NCBI RefSeq assembly: GCF_020443565.1
Contig: NZ_JAIZZN010000017.1
Span: 17,095-81,094, forward strand
Length of the DNA: 64,000 nt
DNA from: Clostridium sp. CS001
GTDB lineage: Bacteria; Bacillota; Clostridia; Clostridiales; Clostridiaceae
Direction of reading: 5' to 3'
Each line of letters opens with the position of its first letter. The first letter of the stretch is position 1. The notes under the pieces were generated by a model. It worked only from the letters and a program-made list of their open reading frames with translations, did not search any database and was not told the origin of the DNA. The translations under genes and the position numbers were made by a program. Shown here piece by piece: positions 1 to 11,314 of the stretch.

Positions 1-1
1 T

Positions 2-616
2 GAGGATGGGAAACCCAAAAGTAGTGACTATAGGAGGTTTAAAATAAAATCTGTAATAGGAGCTAATGATTATGATAGCATGAGGGAAATCCTAGAACGA
101 AGATTTAGACGTGGGCTTTTGGAAGTAGAAAAAATAAAGGATAGAAATTTAGAATTAAGTAAGGGTAAATTTTGCATATTTCCTGATTTAATTCTAATGG
201 ATGGTGGAAAAGGTCAAGTTAATGTAGCATTAGAAGTTCTAAATAGCCTTAATATTAATATACCAGTTTGTGGAATGGTTAAGGATGACAAGCACAAAAC
301 ACGAGGTTTAATATATAATAATATAGAACTACTTATGAGGAGCAATTCTCAAGGTATGCACTTAATTACTAGAATACAAGATGAGGTACACAGATTTGCC
401 ATTACTTATCATAGAACTTTAAGAGATAAAAGAACTTTATATTCTATATTAGATAACATACCTAATGTAGGAGAAAAAAGAAGAAGAGAGTTATTAAAGA
501 AATTTGGTAGCATTGACAACATAAAAAATGCAAGTAGCAAGGAACTATCGGAGACGCCATCTATGGATAGTAAGGCCGCGCAGTGTGTTTTAGAGTATTT
601 TAAAAAAAATAAATAA
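2..616 (+). CDS. uvrC: UvrC, excinuclease ABC subunit C (C-terminal part, 5' end outside window)
   Basis: UvrC makes the incisions in UvrABC nucleotide-excision repair. The frame is open from the window edge, upstream of the first ATG at 80, and reads a typical UvrC segment (DYRRFKIKSV, then ANDYDSMREILERRF), so the gene is truncated by the window. The C-terminal RNase H-like nuclease domain is visible: LILMDGGKGQ with the catalytic Asp, MVKDDKHKT, and DEVHRFAITYHR with the conserved His. A tandem helix-hairpin-helix region follows (IPNVGEKRRRELLKKFGS), which binds the DNA near the damage. It precedes murB, the usual clostridial order. Confidence 0.96.
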   Translation, partial: EDGKPKSSDYRRFKIKSVIGANDYDSMREILERRFRRGLLEVEKIKDRNLELSKGKFCIFPDLILMDGGKGQVNVALEVLNSLNINIPVCGMVKDDKHKTRGLIYNNIELLMRSNSQGMHLITRIQDEVHRFAITYHRTLRDKRTLYSILDNIPNVGEKRRRELLKKFGSIDNIKNASSKELSETPSMDSKAAQCVLEYFKKNK

Positions 617-775
617 CAAAAGAGAAAGAGGCTTGAAGTATAAACTATGAATTTAAACTGTTGAAATATCTTAGGAAAAGGGTTAAACTATATGGGTTAT
701 AACTTTAATAGCATAAGCTATAAAGCTTACAACATAAATCTATACAAATATATTAATATTTTCAAGGAGTTTTAT

Positions 776-1690
776 ATGGAAAATTATGCAGAAGTAGCAA
801 GACAATTAGATGAAGTAACGAGCAAAGCGAATATAATGATAGATGAACCTATGAAAAGTCATACTTCCTTCAAAGTAGGTGGGTTAGTTGACATATTAGT
901 AACTCCAGAAGATGATTTAGAAGTTCAAGCTATAATAAGAATTTGTAATAAAAATAAGGTTAAGTATTATTTAATGGGTAATGGTTCTAATTTAATTGTA
1001 CGCGACGGTGGAATTAGAGGGGTAGTTATAAAACTAACTAAGCTTGATAAGATTCAGGTAGAAGGAAACAAAATAATAGCACAAGGTGGAGCTAGTTTGC
1101 ACAATGTGGCACAAGTAGCATTAGGTATTGCACTTAAAGGTATGGAGTTTGCAAGTGGAATTCCAGGTAGCATTGGTGGAGCAGCGGCTATGAATGCAGG
1201 GGCCTATGATGGTGAAATGTCTATGATTCTAGAAAGTGTATTAGCCATTAATAGTGATGGTGAATTATTAACTTTAACCAAGGATGAAATGGATCTTTCG
1301 TATAGAAGTAGTGCTATACTAAAGCATGGGTATGCTGTAGTAAAAGTTACTTTGAGCCTTCATGAAGGGGACAAAGAAGTCATAAAAGCAAGAATGGACA
1401 CCCTTGCTAAAAAAAGAAGTGATATTCAACCGTTAGAATATCCGTCAGCAGGAAGTACATTTAAAAGGCCAGAAGGATATTTTTCAGGTAAGCTAATACA
1501 AGATTGTAATTTGAAAGGCGTTTATGTTGGTGGAGCACAGGTGTCTGAAAAACATTCAGGATTTATTATTAATAAAAATGATGCAAGTGCAAAGGATATT
1601 CTAGATCTAATTGTATTTGTTCAAAATGAAGTACGAGAAAAGTTTGGAGTAGAACTAACCACTGAGGTAAGGATTTGGGGAGAAGATTAA
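776..1690 (+). CDS. murB: UDP-N-acetylenolpyruvoylglucosamine reductase MurB
   Basis: MurB is a cytoplasmic FAD enzyme that reduces UDP-GlcNAc-enolpyruvate to UDP-MurNAc, the second committed step of peptidoglycan synthesis. The start ATG at 776 follows AAGGAG; the frame is open upstream to 692, but that part has no good ribosome site and no family similarity. The 304-residue length is normal for type II MurB. Motifs: the FAD-binding segment MGNGSNLIVRDGGIRG, GIPGSIGGAAAMNAGAYDGE, YRSS, the catalytic Ser in PSAGSTFKRP, and the C-terminal acid in TTEVRIWGED. A good terminator hairpin follows. Confidence 0.96.
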   Translation: MENYAEVARQLDEVTSKANIMIDEPMKSHTSFKVGGLVDILVTPEDDLEVQAIIRICNKNKVKYYLMGNGSNLIVRDGGIRGVVIKLTKLDKIQVEGNKIIAQGGASLHNVAQVALGIALKGMEFASGIPGSIGGAAAMNAGAYDGEMSMILESVLAINSDGELLTLTKDEMDLSYRSSAILKHGYAVVKVTLSLHEGDKEVIKARMDTLAKKRSDIQPLEYPSAGSTFKRPEGYFSGKLIQDCNLKGVYVGGAQVSEKHSGFIINKNDASAKDILDLIVFVQNEVREKFGVELTTEVRIWGED

Positions 1691-1753
1691 TCTTTGAAAA
1701 ATTACTTTTAAAAGGTGTTATTAGTAGACCAGGATATTTACTAAGATTTTAAA

Positions 1754-1783
1754 ATGCACAACAATTTAATTGTTGTGTATTTT
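1754..1783 (+). terminator. Rho-independent terminator after murB
   Basis: A 9-bp stem CACAACAAT / ATTGTTGTG with a 3-nt loop is followed by TATTTTTT. It separates murB from the rapZ operon. Confidence 0.75.
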
Positions 1784-1863
1784 TTGTGCCATGATTAATT
1801 TAATTAGCTTTAAATGTGTTATAATTAATAAATAAAATTGGCATTAGCTTAGGAGGTTTTTTA

Positions 1864-2748
1864 ATGAGATTTGTTATTTTGACAGGATTATCAGGTGCTG
1901 GGAAAACTCAAACTATAAGGAACCTAGAAGATTTAGGATTTTTTTGTGTGGATAATTTGCCACCTTCGTTAATCCCAAAGTTTGCAGAGGCCTGTTATCA
2001 AAGTAATGGAAATATAGATAAGATTGCGTTAGTTATAGACATTAGGGGAGGAAAGTTCTTTGATGATTTATTCGGAAGTCTAACCTATCTAAAAGCAGAA
2101 GGATATAAGTATGAAATACTGTTTTTAGAGGCCTCAGATGAAGCTCTTATTAAAAGATATAAGGAGACAAGGCGAAAACATCCATTAGCACCAGAAGGTA
2201 GAGTTTTAAATGGAATTGCTACAGAGAGGCGAAAACTTAAGGATGTACGTGAACGTGCTGACCATATTATTAATACAACTAAACTTTCTGCAAGAGAGCT
2301 TACAGAAGAAATAAACGATATTTATGGTGAAGAAGGTCAAATGGAAACTAAGATTATGATAACTGTGCTTTCTTTTGGATTTAAATATGGGATACCTATG
2401 GATTCAGATTTGGTATTTGATGTTAGGTTTTTACCAAATCCATATTATATTCCAGAACTTAAGCAGTTTTCAGGGAATGATAAACCTGTTAGAGATTATG
2501 TATTAGAGTTTGAGGGCACAAAAGTATTTATAGATAAACTTCAAGATATGCTAGAGTACCTCATCCCAAATTATAAAAAAGAGGGAAAAAGGCAGCTAAT
2601 TGTTTCTATAGGCTGTACTGGGGGAAGACATAGGTCTGTAGCCATAGCTAATAGAATCCATGAAATATTAGATCGTAGTGGATATAGTGTTAATATAGAT
2701 CACAGAGATATAAATGAAGATGTAAATCGAGGTGGCGGAAAGCTATGA
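1864..2748 (+). CDS. rapZ: RapZ/YvcJ nucleotide-binding protein
   Basis: RapZ-family P-loop protein of 294 residues. The Walker A motif GLSGAGKT is at residues 8-15. The conserved C-terminal domain carries [15 protein letters not shown] and [13 protein letters not shown]. In enterobacteria RapZ is an RNA adaptor controlling GlmS; in B. subtilis YvcJ hydrolyses GTP and is linked to competence, so the exact job here is uncertain. AGGAGG precedes the ATG. The stop overlaps the yvcK start by 4 nt (ATGA), which indicates translational coupling. Confidence 0.95.
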   Translation: MRFVILTGLSGAGKTQTIRNLEDLGFFCVDNLPPSLIPKFAEACYQSNGNIDKIALVIDIRGGKFFDDLFGSLTYLKAEGYKYEILFLEASDEALIKRYKETRRKHPLAPEGRVLNGIATERRKLKDVRERADHIINTTKLSARELTEEINDIYGEEGQMETKIMITVLSFGFKYGIPMDSDLVFDVRFLPNPYYIPELKQFSGNDKPVRDYVLEFEGTKVFIDKLQDMLEYLIPNYKKEGKRQLIVSIGCTGGRHRSVAIANRIHEILDRSGYSVNIDHRDINEDVNRGGGKL

Positions 2749-4097
2749 TGCCATGGCGAAAAGCTATAGCAAATAGGGCATCGCTTAAGTCTGGAATCAG
2801 TATAAAAAGATGGATTATCCTAGGTATTATGGGGTTGTTATTTTTGGTTTTCGGAGCTATTTTGTCTATAGATAAAAAAGATTTTTCTTTGCAAAGTATA
2901 GCAATTCCCATATTACTTATAGGAATTGGAGTTTTAAATATATATGTAGCAGCAGTTCAAGGTATTAAGTATTTTATTATATTGATAAATACAAGAAACT
3001 TAGAGGTGGCCATAAATTCGAAAAAATCAGGGAATTCACTGCAGGCTAAGAGATTGCTTGTAAAGGGACCTAAAATTGTAGTAATCGGAGGAGGTACTGG
3101 ACTTGCAACTATGCTCCGAGGCTTAAAAAAATATACTAATAATATAACTGCAATAGTTACTGTAGCAGATGACGGTGGAGGATCCGGGGTTTTAAGAGAG
3201 GATTTAGGTATGCTCCCTCCTGGGGACATTAGAAATTGTATTTTAGCCTTAGCTGATACAGAGCCACTTATGGAGGAGTTACTACAGTATAGGTTTAAAG
3301 ATGGAAGGCTAAAAGATCAAAGTTTTGGCAACTTGTTTTTAGCAGCAATGGATGGAATATCAAATAATTTCGAAGAGGCTGTTCAGAAGATGAGCTCGGT
3401 CCTGGCAGTTACAGGAAGGGTTATCCCTGTAACTTTAGATAATATGATTTTAAAGGCAAGACTTAAGAATGGAAGAGTGATCCAAGGAGAATCCAATATT
3501 CCGAAAGCTGCACTAGAGTATAATAGCGGTATTGATGAGGTTTTTATAGAACCAAAAGATGCTAAAGCAATTAAAGAAGCATTAATTGCTTTGAATGAAG
3601 CAGATGCAGTAATCCTAGGGCCGGGTAGCCTATATACTAGTATTATCCCCAATTTATTAGTAAGGGAAATAAGAGAGGCGTTGAATAAGACAAGAGCCTT
3701 AAGAATTTATGTGTCAAATGTTATGACTCAACCAGGGGAAAGTGATAACTACACTGTATCCGATCATATAATGGCAATTAATAAACATGCTAAATGCAAA
3801 GTTATCGATTATGTTTTAGTAAACATAGGTACAATAAATAGTGACCTAGAAGAAAAATATCTTAAAGATAATTCTAATATAGTTAATATAAATGAAGAAG
3901 AAGTTAAAAAGCTAGGCATAGGGGTAATTAAAAGTGACCTTGTTAAAGTAAGGAAAGGCTATGTAAGGCATGATGAAAAAAAACTTGCTTCTATTTTGAT
4001 TGAAACAATTATGGAGAAAAAACTATTTTATGATAAAGAAAAAATAGTTGAGTACCTTTATTTATCAGAGAGGCTCAAGGAACATAAAAACAAATAA
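2745..4097 (+). CDS. yvcK: YvcK/MgfK gluconeogenesis factor with N-terminal membrane anchor
   Basis: CofD-like family protein that binds UDP-sugars and is needed for growth and cell shape on gluconeogenic carbon in Firmicutes. Residues from about 110 give the family signature: [47 protein letters not shown]. The N-terminal ~100 residues contain two hydrophobic stretches ([20 protein letters not shown] and a second near residues 51-80), an extension absent from the roughly 320-residue B. subtilis protein, so this one is probably tethered to the membrane. It is coupled to rapZ upstream and followed by whiA. Confidence 0.94.
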   Translation: MMPWRKAIANRASLKSGISIKRWIILGIMGLLFLVFGAILSIDKKDFSLQSIAIPILLIGIGVLNIYVAAVQGIKYFIILINTRNLEVAINSKKSGNSLQAKRLLVKGPKIVVIGGGTGLATMLRGLKKYTNNITAIVTVADDGGGSGVLREDLGMLPPGDIRNCILALADTEPLMEELLQYRFKDGRLKDQSFGNLFLAAMDGISNNFEEAVQKMSSVLAVTGRVIPVTLDNMILKARLKNGRVIQGESNIPKAALEYNSGIDEVFIEPKDAKAIKEALIALNEADAVILGPGSLYTSIIPNLLVREIREALNKTRALRIYVSNVMTQPGESDNYTVSDHIMAINKHAKCKVIDYVLVNIGTINSDLEEKYLKDNSNIVNINEEEVKKLGIGVIKSDLVKVRKGYVRHDEKKLASILIETIMEKKLFYDKEKIVEYLYLSERLKEHKNK

Positions 4098-4155
4098 TAA
4101 ATTAATATTTGTTTTTACGTTTCTTTGGCAAATAAACATAATAAGGAGTAGAATA

Positions 4156-5106
4156 ATGTCATTTTCGTCTAAGGTTAAAAATGAAATTTGCAGATTTACA
4201 GAAATGAGTAAGAAAGAAGCCATGGCTGAACTGGCAGCTATAATGAAGGTAAGTGGAACTATCGGGCTAGGTTCAAATAAGCAAGTGAATTTTCAAATAA
4301 CCACTGAAAACCCTGCAATAGCAAGGTTGATATTTAAGTTACTAAAGGAACATTTTGATATTCACGCTAGACTGTTAGTTAAGAGGAGTAATTCTCTTAA
4401 GAAAAAGAATGTTTATGTGGTTATAATTACAGAAGAAATGGGTGTCAAAGATCTGTTAAAGCAAGTAGCAGTATTAGAGGATGGCAACTTTTTTTCCATA
4501 GATTATACTATACCGGAAAGATTAATTGAAGCTGAAGAGTGCAGACGTAAATATATAAGAGGTGCTTTTTTAGGTGGTGGTAGCATTAGTAACCCAGAAA
4601 AAAACTACCATGTAGAGTTTGTTACACATGATGAGGGTTATGCAGAGGAGTTATGCAGACTTATTAATAGTTATGGATTACTTTCAAAAATAATACAAAG
4701 AAAAAATAGTTACGTGATTTACATTAAGGAAGGTGAGCAAATTGTGGATCTTCTTAATATAATTGGTGCACATAGTTCATTATTGTTCCTTGAAAATGTA
4801 CGGATAATGAAGGAAATGAGGAATAATGTAAATAGACTTGTAAATTGTGAAACTGCAAACCTTAGTAAAACAGTAAATGCTTCAGTAAGACAAGTAGAAA
4901 GCATTAAGTTAATACAAAAGGAAATTGGGTTTCAAAGATTGCCTAAAAACTTAAGAGAAATTGCGGAGCTAAGACTGGAATATCCAGATGAATCTTTAAA
5001 GGAACTAGGGGCAATTCTAGAACCACCAGTAGGTAAGTCTGGAATTAACCATAGACTCAGAAGAATAGAAAAAATAGCTGAAGAATTAAGGAAAGAAGGA
5101 AGGTAA
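4156..5106 (+). CDS. whiA: WhiA, sporulation/cell-division DNA-binding protein
   Basis: WhiA joins a LAGLIDADG-endonuclease-like fold (catalytically inactive) to a C-terminal helix-turn-helix; it affects cell division and chromosome segregation in Firmicutes and sporulation in actinobacteria. The start at 4156 follows AAGGAG; the frame runs upstream to 4048 but overlaps yvcK and is unlike the family. Seen: AELAAIMKVSGTIGL, the RKYIRGAFLGGGSISNPEK motif, and the C-terminal REIAELRLEYPDESLKELG region with HTH and basic tail. Its 316 residues match the family. It closes the rapZ-yvcK-whiA set. Confidence 0.95.
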   Translation: MSFSSKVKNEICRFTEMSKKEAMAELAAIMKVSGTIGLGSNKQVNFQITTENPAIARLIFKLLKEHFDIHARLLVKRSNSLKKKNVYVVIITEEMGVKDLLKQVAVLEDGNFFSIDYTIPERLIEAEECRRKYIRGAFLGGGSISNPEKNYHVEFVTHDEGYAEELCRLINSYGLLSKIIQRKNSYVIYIKEGEQIVDLLNIIGAHSSLLFLENVRIMKEMRNNVNRLVNCETANLSKTVNASVRQVESIKLIQKEIGFQRLPKNLREIAELRLEYPDESLKELGAILEPPVGKSGINHRLRRIEKIAEELRKEGR

Positions 5107-5114
5107 AATATATA

Positions 5115-6419
5115 ATGTCGAAGCATGAAGAGATTATTAATTATATTCTTTCACTGCAGATTGGAACTAAGATTTCGGTAAGGGGTGTAAGCTCAGTGCT
5201 GGGGATTAGTGATGGTACAGCATACAGAGCTATAAAAGAAGCTGAAGTTATGGGGATTGTAAACACTGTGCCTAGGGTCGGTACTGTTAGAGTTTCTAAG
5301 GTATCTAAAAAAAACATTGAGAGTCTTACCTATGCTGAAGTTGTAAGAATTCTTGATGCAAGAATATTGGGTGGAAAAGAAGGTATAAATAGAAGTTTAA
5401 ATAAGTTCATAATAGGTGCAATGGCAGTAGACACAATAAATAATTATATAAAACCAGGATACTTACTTATTGTTGGGAATAGGGAAGAAGCGCAGGAGCT
5501 TGCACTTGAAAATGAAGCAGCAGTATTAATTACTGGAGGTTTTGATTGTAGTGAAAAGATAAAGGCTTTGGCAAATGAAAAGGATATTCCTATTTTATCC
5601 TCTACTTATGATACATTTACTACAGCAAGTATGATAAATAAGGCTATTTCTGAAAGTATGGTTAAAAAAGAAATAATTTTAGTGGAAGATGTTATGGAAC
5701 CTGATGTGAAATATCTCAGGGGAAATGACACTATTGCTATTTGGAAAAAGCTACTATCAGAAAGCAATCATGAGAGATATCCTGTAGTTGATGAGAATAT
5801 GAATCTTATTGGTATAGTTACTTTAAGAGACATACAGGGACATAATGATGATAATGAACTTATACATAAAATCATGAGTAAACAGCCTATAAGTGTAACA
5901 CCTAAAACAACTGTAGCTTATGCTGCTCATATTATGGGTTGGGATGGAATAAAGCTTTGCCCTGTACTTGATAAAAAAAGGCTTGTAGGAGTTTTAAGCA
6001 TTGAAGATGTTATAAAAGCCATGGAGTTTGCACTAAGACAACCTCAAGTATCAGAAACTATAGAGGATCTTATATTAAAGAATTTTAAATATAAGCGTGA
6101 GGGAGATAAGATGCACTTTAACGGTGAGATTATTCCTCAGATGTTAGACCCTGTTGGAACGGCTTCTTGGAGTTCTTTGAATATGTTGTTGTCAACTATG
6201 GGAATAATGGCTTTAAGACAAAATAATAATATTAATATTTCTGTAGATAGCATTATGGCATATTTCATGAAACCAGTACAAATGGGTAGTAATATAGATA
6301 TAATTACAGAAGTTGTGGATAAAGGTAGAAACTTTTCTAAGGTAGAAATTAGTATGTACAATAGTAAAAAAGAAGCTGTAGCAAAGGCTATGATTTCTGC
6401 CAAGGTATTTAGTAAATAA
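5115..6419 (+). CDS. ytoI: YtoI-like HTH-DRTGG-CBS-hotdog regulator
   Basis: A 434-residue protein with four modules: an N-terminal winged-helix region (residues 1-65, VRGVSSVLGISDGTAYRAIKEAE), a DRTGG domain (about 70-185), a CBS pair (about 190-315, with VTLRDIQ and VGVLSIEDVIKA), and a C-terminal hotdog/thioesterase-like domain (about 320-434). This order matches B. subtilis YtoI. CBS pairs usually bind adenosyl nucleotides, so ligand-controlled DNA binding is the likely role, though no target is known. It starts 8 nt after whiA and is probably cotranscribed. Confidence 0.85.
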   Translation: MSKHEEIINYILSLQIGTKISVRGVSSVLGISDGTAYRAIKEAEVMGIVNTVPRVGTVRVSKVSKKNIESLTYAEVVRILDARILGGKEGINRSLNKFIIGAMAVDTINNYIKPGYLLIVGNREEAQELALENEAAVLITGGFDCSEKIKALANEKDIPILSSTYDTFTTASMINKAISESMVKKEIILVEDVMEPDVKYLRGNDTIAIWKKLLSESNHERYPVVDENMNLIGIVTLRDIQGHNDDNELIHKIMSKQPISVTPKTTVAYAAHIMGWDGIKLCPVLDKKRLVGVLSIEDVIKAMEFALRQPQVSETIEDLILKNFKYKREGDKMHFNGEIIPQMLDPVGTASWSSLNMLLSTMGIMALRQNNNINISVDSIMAYFMKPVQMGSNIDIITEVVDKGRNFSKVEISMYNSKKEAVAKAMISAKVFSK

Positions 6420-6512
6420 CAAGTCTTTTTAGTGGTGGATTAATAGGTTTAAATTGTGGAGTCATTTACTGTTACCTGTGGATAAATATAGCGTTTAAAG
6501 GGAAGTGAAAAT

Positions 6513-8622
6513 GTGAACCAAGAATTAGAAAAAGAAGACCTGGGAAGTTTTGTCCATCTTCATGTTCATACAGAGTATAGCCTTCTTGATGGTTCAGGCA
6601 AGATTAAAGAGCTTTTAGCTAAAACAAAGGAACTTGGCATGAAGAGTATTGCAATAACAGACCATGGAGCAATGTACGGCTGTGTTGAGTTCTACAAACA
6701 GGCGAAGGAGCAAGGAATTAAGCCAATCATAGGTTGTGAAATATATGTAGCAGCTAAAGATATGAATATAAAGCAAGTGGATAGGGAAAATGAAACTCAC
6801 CACTTAGTGCTTTTAGTTAAGAATGCGATAGGTTATGAAAACTTAATGCAGATAGTATCTGCTGCATCAATTAAGGGTTTTTATTATAAACCTAGAGTTG
6901 ATTATGAGTTTTTGGCAAGATTTAGTGAAGGAATAATTGCTAGTAGTGCTTGTCTTGGTGGCGAGATTCAGAGTCATCTTCTACGGGATAATTATGAAAA
7001 AGCCAAGGAAATAGCTTTAAAGTATAGAGAGATATTTAAAGATGGTTTCTACTTAGAATTACAATATCACGGTATGGAGGATCAGCTTAAGGTTAATGAT
7101 CTTTTAGTGGAATTATCAAAAGATACTGGAATACCACTAATTTGCACCAATGATACTCACTATATTAATCAAGAAGATGCCAAGGCTCATGATGTTCTTC
7201 TTTGCATTCAAACGGCAAAAACTGTGGATGAAGAAAATAGAATGAGGTACCCTTCTGATGAGTTTTACCTAAAATCTCCAGGCGAAATGCAAAAATCCTT
7301 TGCTTATGTTAAAGAAGCTCTAAGTAATACGGTGAAAATTGCAGAGCAGTGTAACTTTGATTATGAATTTCATGTATCAAAACTACCAAAGTTTCCACTG
7401 CCAGATGGTGTGGACCCTTATGATTATCTAAGGGAAATTTGCTACCAGGGAATGATCGAGAGGTATAAGGTTTTTAGTTGCTTATTATCTAATCAATTTT
7501 CAATAGAAGCTGTAAACGAAATAGCTAAAGGAAATATTGACGCCAAAGAGTATGTAGACAGGCTTGAATATGAACTTAATATTATAAAACAAATGGGATA
7601 CATAGATTACTTTCTTATAGTATGGGATTTTATAAAGTTTGCAGTAGAACATGATATCCCAACGGGGCCAGGTCGTGGTTCTGCAGCAGGATCTATAGTT
7701 GCCTTCGCTTTAAATATAACTAAAATTGATCCAATTAAATATAGCTTGATTTTTGAGAGGTTTTTGAACCCAGAGAGGGTATCAATGCCAGATATAGATT
7801 CGGATTTCTGTTACGAAGGCAGGCAGGCTGTAATTGATTATGTAGTGGATAAATACGGGTCAGATAATGTATCGCAAATTATAACCTTTGGAACAATGGC
7901 CCCTAGGGCTTGTATAAGAGATGTAGGAAGGGCTATGAATTATTCCTATGCAGAGGTAGACAAGATTGCTAAGATGATACCATCTGTGCTTAATATAAGC
8001 ATAGATAAAGCTCTTGAAATGAATGCTGAGCTTAGGGGTCTTTATGAAGACGATACACGTGTGGAAGCACTTATTGATATTGCAAAAGCCTTAGAGGGAC
8101 TTCCAAGGCATAGTTCCACTCATGCAGCGGGTGTAGTTATTGCATCTAAGCCTTTAGTAAACTATGTCCCTCTTCAGAAAAATGATGAAATGATAGTAAC
8201 ACAGTTTCCCATGGGAACATTAGAGGAGCTTGGCCTTTTAAAGATGGATTTCCTAGGGCTTAGAACTTTAACAGTAATGAGGGATTGTGTGAAGCTCATA
8301 AAACAAAATAGAAAAGTGGATATTGACATAGATGATTTGGACATTGAAGACCACAAAGTTTACAAGATGATTGGAGAAGGAAAAACTGTAGGTATATTTC
8401 AACTAGAATCTGCAGGAATGACTAGCTTTATGAAAGAACTTAAGCCAGACAATTTAGAGGATATTATTGCTGGAATAAGTTTATATAGACCAGGTCCTAT
8501 GGCAGAAATTCCACGTTATATAAGAAATAAAAATAGCATGGATAAGGTGGAATATGAAACACCTCAGTTAGAGGATATACTTGGAGTTACCTATGGAGTA
8601 ATGGTTTATCAAGAACAGGTTA
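6513..8622 (+). CDS. dnaE: DNA polymerase III alpha subunit DnaE, 5' exon
   Basis: First exon of dnaE, the replicative polymerase that works beside PolC in Firmicutes. It starts at GTG 6513 (the ATG two bases earlier runs into a stop). The PHP domain is at the N terminus (HLHVHTEYSLLDGSGK). Polymerase motifs include GPGRGSAAGSIVAF, the catalytic aspartates in PDIDSDFCYEGR, and SSTHAAGVVIA. The coding sequence is broken inside the conserved motif YGVMVYQEQV by a group II intron starting GTGCGAC at 8623. Without splicing, translation would end after eight intron-encoded residues at 8648. Joining 8622 to 11401 restores GTT ATG GAA ATT (V-M-E-I) and a full 1190-residue DnaE. Confidence 0.95.
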
Positions 8623-9391
8623 GTGCGACACGTTTCGCAAAAAGATAGAAATATCGAAGATGTGACAGTTAGAGAAATCTAATTAGAACTTATAATTTGA
8701 AGAGTAGAATGAAGGAGTAACGCCCTGAAATGCTCTCTCTAATAGTCCCCACATGCATGAGAAGTTGAATATTCAATTGTATGAAGCTGGGTAAGGCAGG
8801 TTGAAAATTACCCTAACAGAAAAGCTCATTGTTACAACGTCGTTGGAATAATAAGTGGTGCTGAGGAAAATAGCATAGAGATATGTGAAGTAATCTATAG
8901 ACCGAGAGGCTATAAAATATCTATGGTGAGAATGTATTAGTAAATACTGACGAACTTCCGAATGTACGGGTCCTGAGTTCTAAGTAGTAGAAATGCTACA
9001 GCCCCTTGTGGGGAGTTAGTGAGGTTGAGTAAGATTTTGCTTTATGAAAGACCTTATAGTGTTACAGGCACTATCAAGCTAACGGGCTTAAAGGAAGCAC
9101 CTAAAGATATATGTAAAGCTAAAATTATAGGAACGTGGAAAGCTTGAAACATGGAGGAAATTCAATCCCTATGAAATGTTGATAAGGAAAAACGAAATTT
9201 GTTATAACTTATCTTAATTCAAGTGATAGTGAAGCCATAGTACTGATGAAACAGGGATAATAAACTGCGGAGGAATGGGCTTTAGTCGGATTATATAATA
9301 ATTAAAATATAACATTATTATCAAAATTGATAATTTCAAAGGTTCGAGTAAGACTAAGAGAATGTACTGTCAAAACTACAATTGATGGGAC

Positions 9392-11257
9392 GTGACTTTG
9401 ATAGATAGAATTCAAGATAAAAAGAAAAAGGATACACTTAGATATAATGAATACTATGGAACTCAGAAAATATTTGATGAATTGTATGCGAAGGCTAAAA
9501 GAAATGAAAATTTCTATAAGTTATATGACCTCATCATAAGTGAGGAAAACATTTTATTGGCATATAGAACACTTAAATCAAATAAAGGAAGTACAACAAA
9601 GGGAAGTAATCCACATACTATTAGAGATATAAAACTGTGGAGTGAGCTTGAAATAGTTGAATATGTCAGAAAAAGACTAAGCAACTATCAACCGCAACCA
9701 GTTAGAAGAATCTTTATACCAAAGCATGATGGAAAAATGCGACCTTTAGGAATACCAACAATAGAGGACAGAATTATTCAACAGTGTATCAAACAGGTAT
9801 TGGAACCTATATGTGAAGCAAAATTTTATGATTACAGCTTTGGATTTAGACCAAATAGAAGTGCCAAACATGCAATAGCAAGATGTTATCACTTAATGCA
9901 AAGAGCTGACTTACATTACGTTGTAGATATAGACCTAAAAGGATTTTTTGATAATGTAAATCATAGTAAGCTCCTAAAACAGATGTATAGTTTAGGCATT
10001 AAGGATAAAAAGGTAATAAGTATAATATCGAAAATGTTAAAGTGTGAAGTAGTTGGAGAAGGAAAACAAGAAAGAGGTACACCACAGGGCGGAATACTAA
10101 GCCCGTTATTATCAAATATCGTTTTAAACGAATTGGATTGGTGGATTGATTCTCAATTCTATGGAATACCAACAAAACATGAATATAGTTGTCAACTATC
10201 ACATGGAAGGGCACTCAAAGGAACAAATCTAAAGGAAATGCATATCGTTAGATATGCGGATGACTTTAAAGTATTTTGTAGAGATTATAAAACCGCTTGT
10301 AAAATTAAAATAGCAATCACAGAATGGTTAAAAGATAGACTTAAACTTGAAATTAATGAGGAAAAGTCTAAGATTGTTAATTTAAGAGAATCCTATTCTG
10401 AATTTTTAGGACTTAAAATGAAGGTTCATAGAAAAGGAATAAAACATTACAATGGTAATGAAAAAGAAAAGTACACAATTAAAAGTTGTGTATCAAATAA
10501 AGCGGTTAACAACTTAACAGTTAAAATCAAAAGACATATTAAAGTTATCCAACACTCAGAAAAACCAAAGGCAGAATTAGCAAAGTTAAATCAAATGCTA
10601 TTTGGATATCATAATTATTATGACAGTGCTTCTCATGTATGTAAGAGTTTTCATATTATTGAATTCAATGTGCTTAAATATATGAAAAATAGACTCAAAC
10701 CTTTTGCAACAGAAAGTGGAACAAAGAATAAAGTGGTTGAAAAGTATTATGGAGATAGTAAAGCTATCAAGTATTATTGTAAATATGCATTAATACCAAT
10801 ATCATATATAAAGATGAGACCTCCAATGCAATTTAAACAAGAAACTTGTGACTACACTGAAAAGGGTAGGAAGTTAGTACATGACTATTTAAAACTAACA
10901 ATAACAAGTAGAATAGCAGATATGATGAGGTATTTCTCTAAAAATGATAGTGTTGAATACAATGATAATAGAATATCAGTATTTTCAGCACAAAATGGTC
11001 AATGTGCAATTACAAAATGGGTTCTTAAAACATTTCATTTTCATTGTCACCATAAAACCCCTAAACACTTAGGTGGCGATGACAGTTATCAAAACTTAGT
11101 AATAGTCGAAGGTAGAGTACATAGGCTAATACATGCAGTCGATGAGAAACTGATTGAAAAATTAATAAAAGAACTTGGACTTGAAGCAAATCAAATTAAG
11201 AAAGTAAACCAATATAGAAAACTTTGTGAACTACAAGAAATTAATGTTGCAGGATAA
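9392..11257 (+). CDS. Group II intron-encoded reverse transcriptase/maturase with HNH endonuclease
   Basis: A 621-residue intron protein starting at GTG. It helps fold and splice its RNA and copies it into new DNA sites. RT domain: IFIPKHDGKMRPLGIPTIED, FGFRPNRSAKHAI, GTPQGGILSPLLSNIVLNELD and the catalytic HIVRYADDFKVF (about residues 286-297). A maturase (X) domain with the thumb follows (about 370-530). The C terminus carries an HNH motif (HCHHKTPKHLGGDDSYQN, HRLIHA), so it should cut the second target strand. All catalytic residues look intact and there are no stops, so the element is probably active or recently so. Confidence 0.95.
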   Translation: MTLIDRIQDKKKKDTLRYNEYYGTQKIFDELYAKAKRNENFYKLYDLIISEENILLAYRTLKSNKGSTTKGSNPHTIRDIKLWSELEIVEYVRKRLSNYQPQPVRRIFIPKHDGKMRPLGIPTIEDRIIQQCIKQVLEPICEAKFYDYSFGFRPNRSAKHAIARCYHLMQRADLHYVVDIDLKGFFDNVNHSKLLKQMYSLGIKDKKVISIISKMLKCEVVGEGKQERGTPQGGILSPLLSNIVLNELDWWIDSQFYGIPTKHEYSCQLSHGRALKGTNLKEMHIVRYADDFKVFCRDYKTACKIKIAITEWLKDRLKLEINEEKSKIVNLRESYSEFLGLKMKVHRKGIKHYNGNEKEKYTIKSCVSNKAVNNLTVKIKRHIKVIQHSEKPKAELAKLNQMLFGYHNYYDSASHVCKSFHIIEFNVLKYMKNRLKPFATESGTKNKVVEKYYGDSKAIKYYCKYALIPISYIKMRPPMQFKQETCDYTEKGRKLVHDYLKLTITSRIADMMRYFSKNDSVEYNDNRISVFSAQNGQCAITKWVLKTFHFHCHHKTPKHLGGDDSYQNLVIVEGRVHRLIHAVDEKLIEKLIKELGLEANQIKKVNQYRKLCELQEINVAG

Positions 11258-11314
11258 ATTATAAAATCTTGAATATATCTTAATGTTAATTATTAAATTA
11301 TTATATGTCCGATG

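Noticed and set aside
9392..11257. Reverse transcriptase as a retron or diversity-generating element
   Set aside because: Maturase and HNH domains, the flanking intron ends and domain V identify a group II intron protein; no template/variable repeat or msr-msd was seen.
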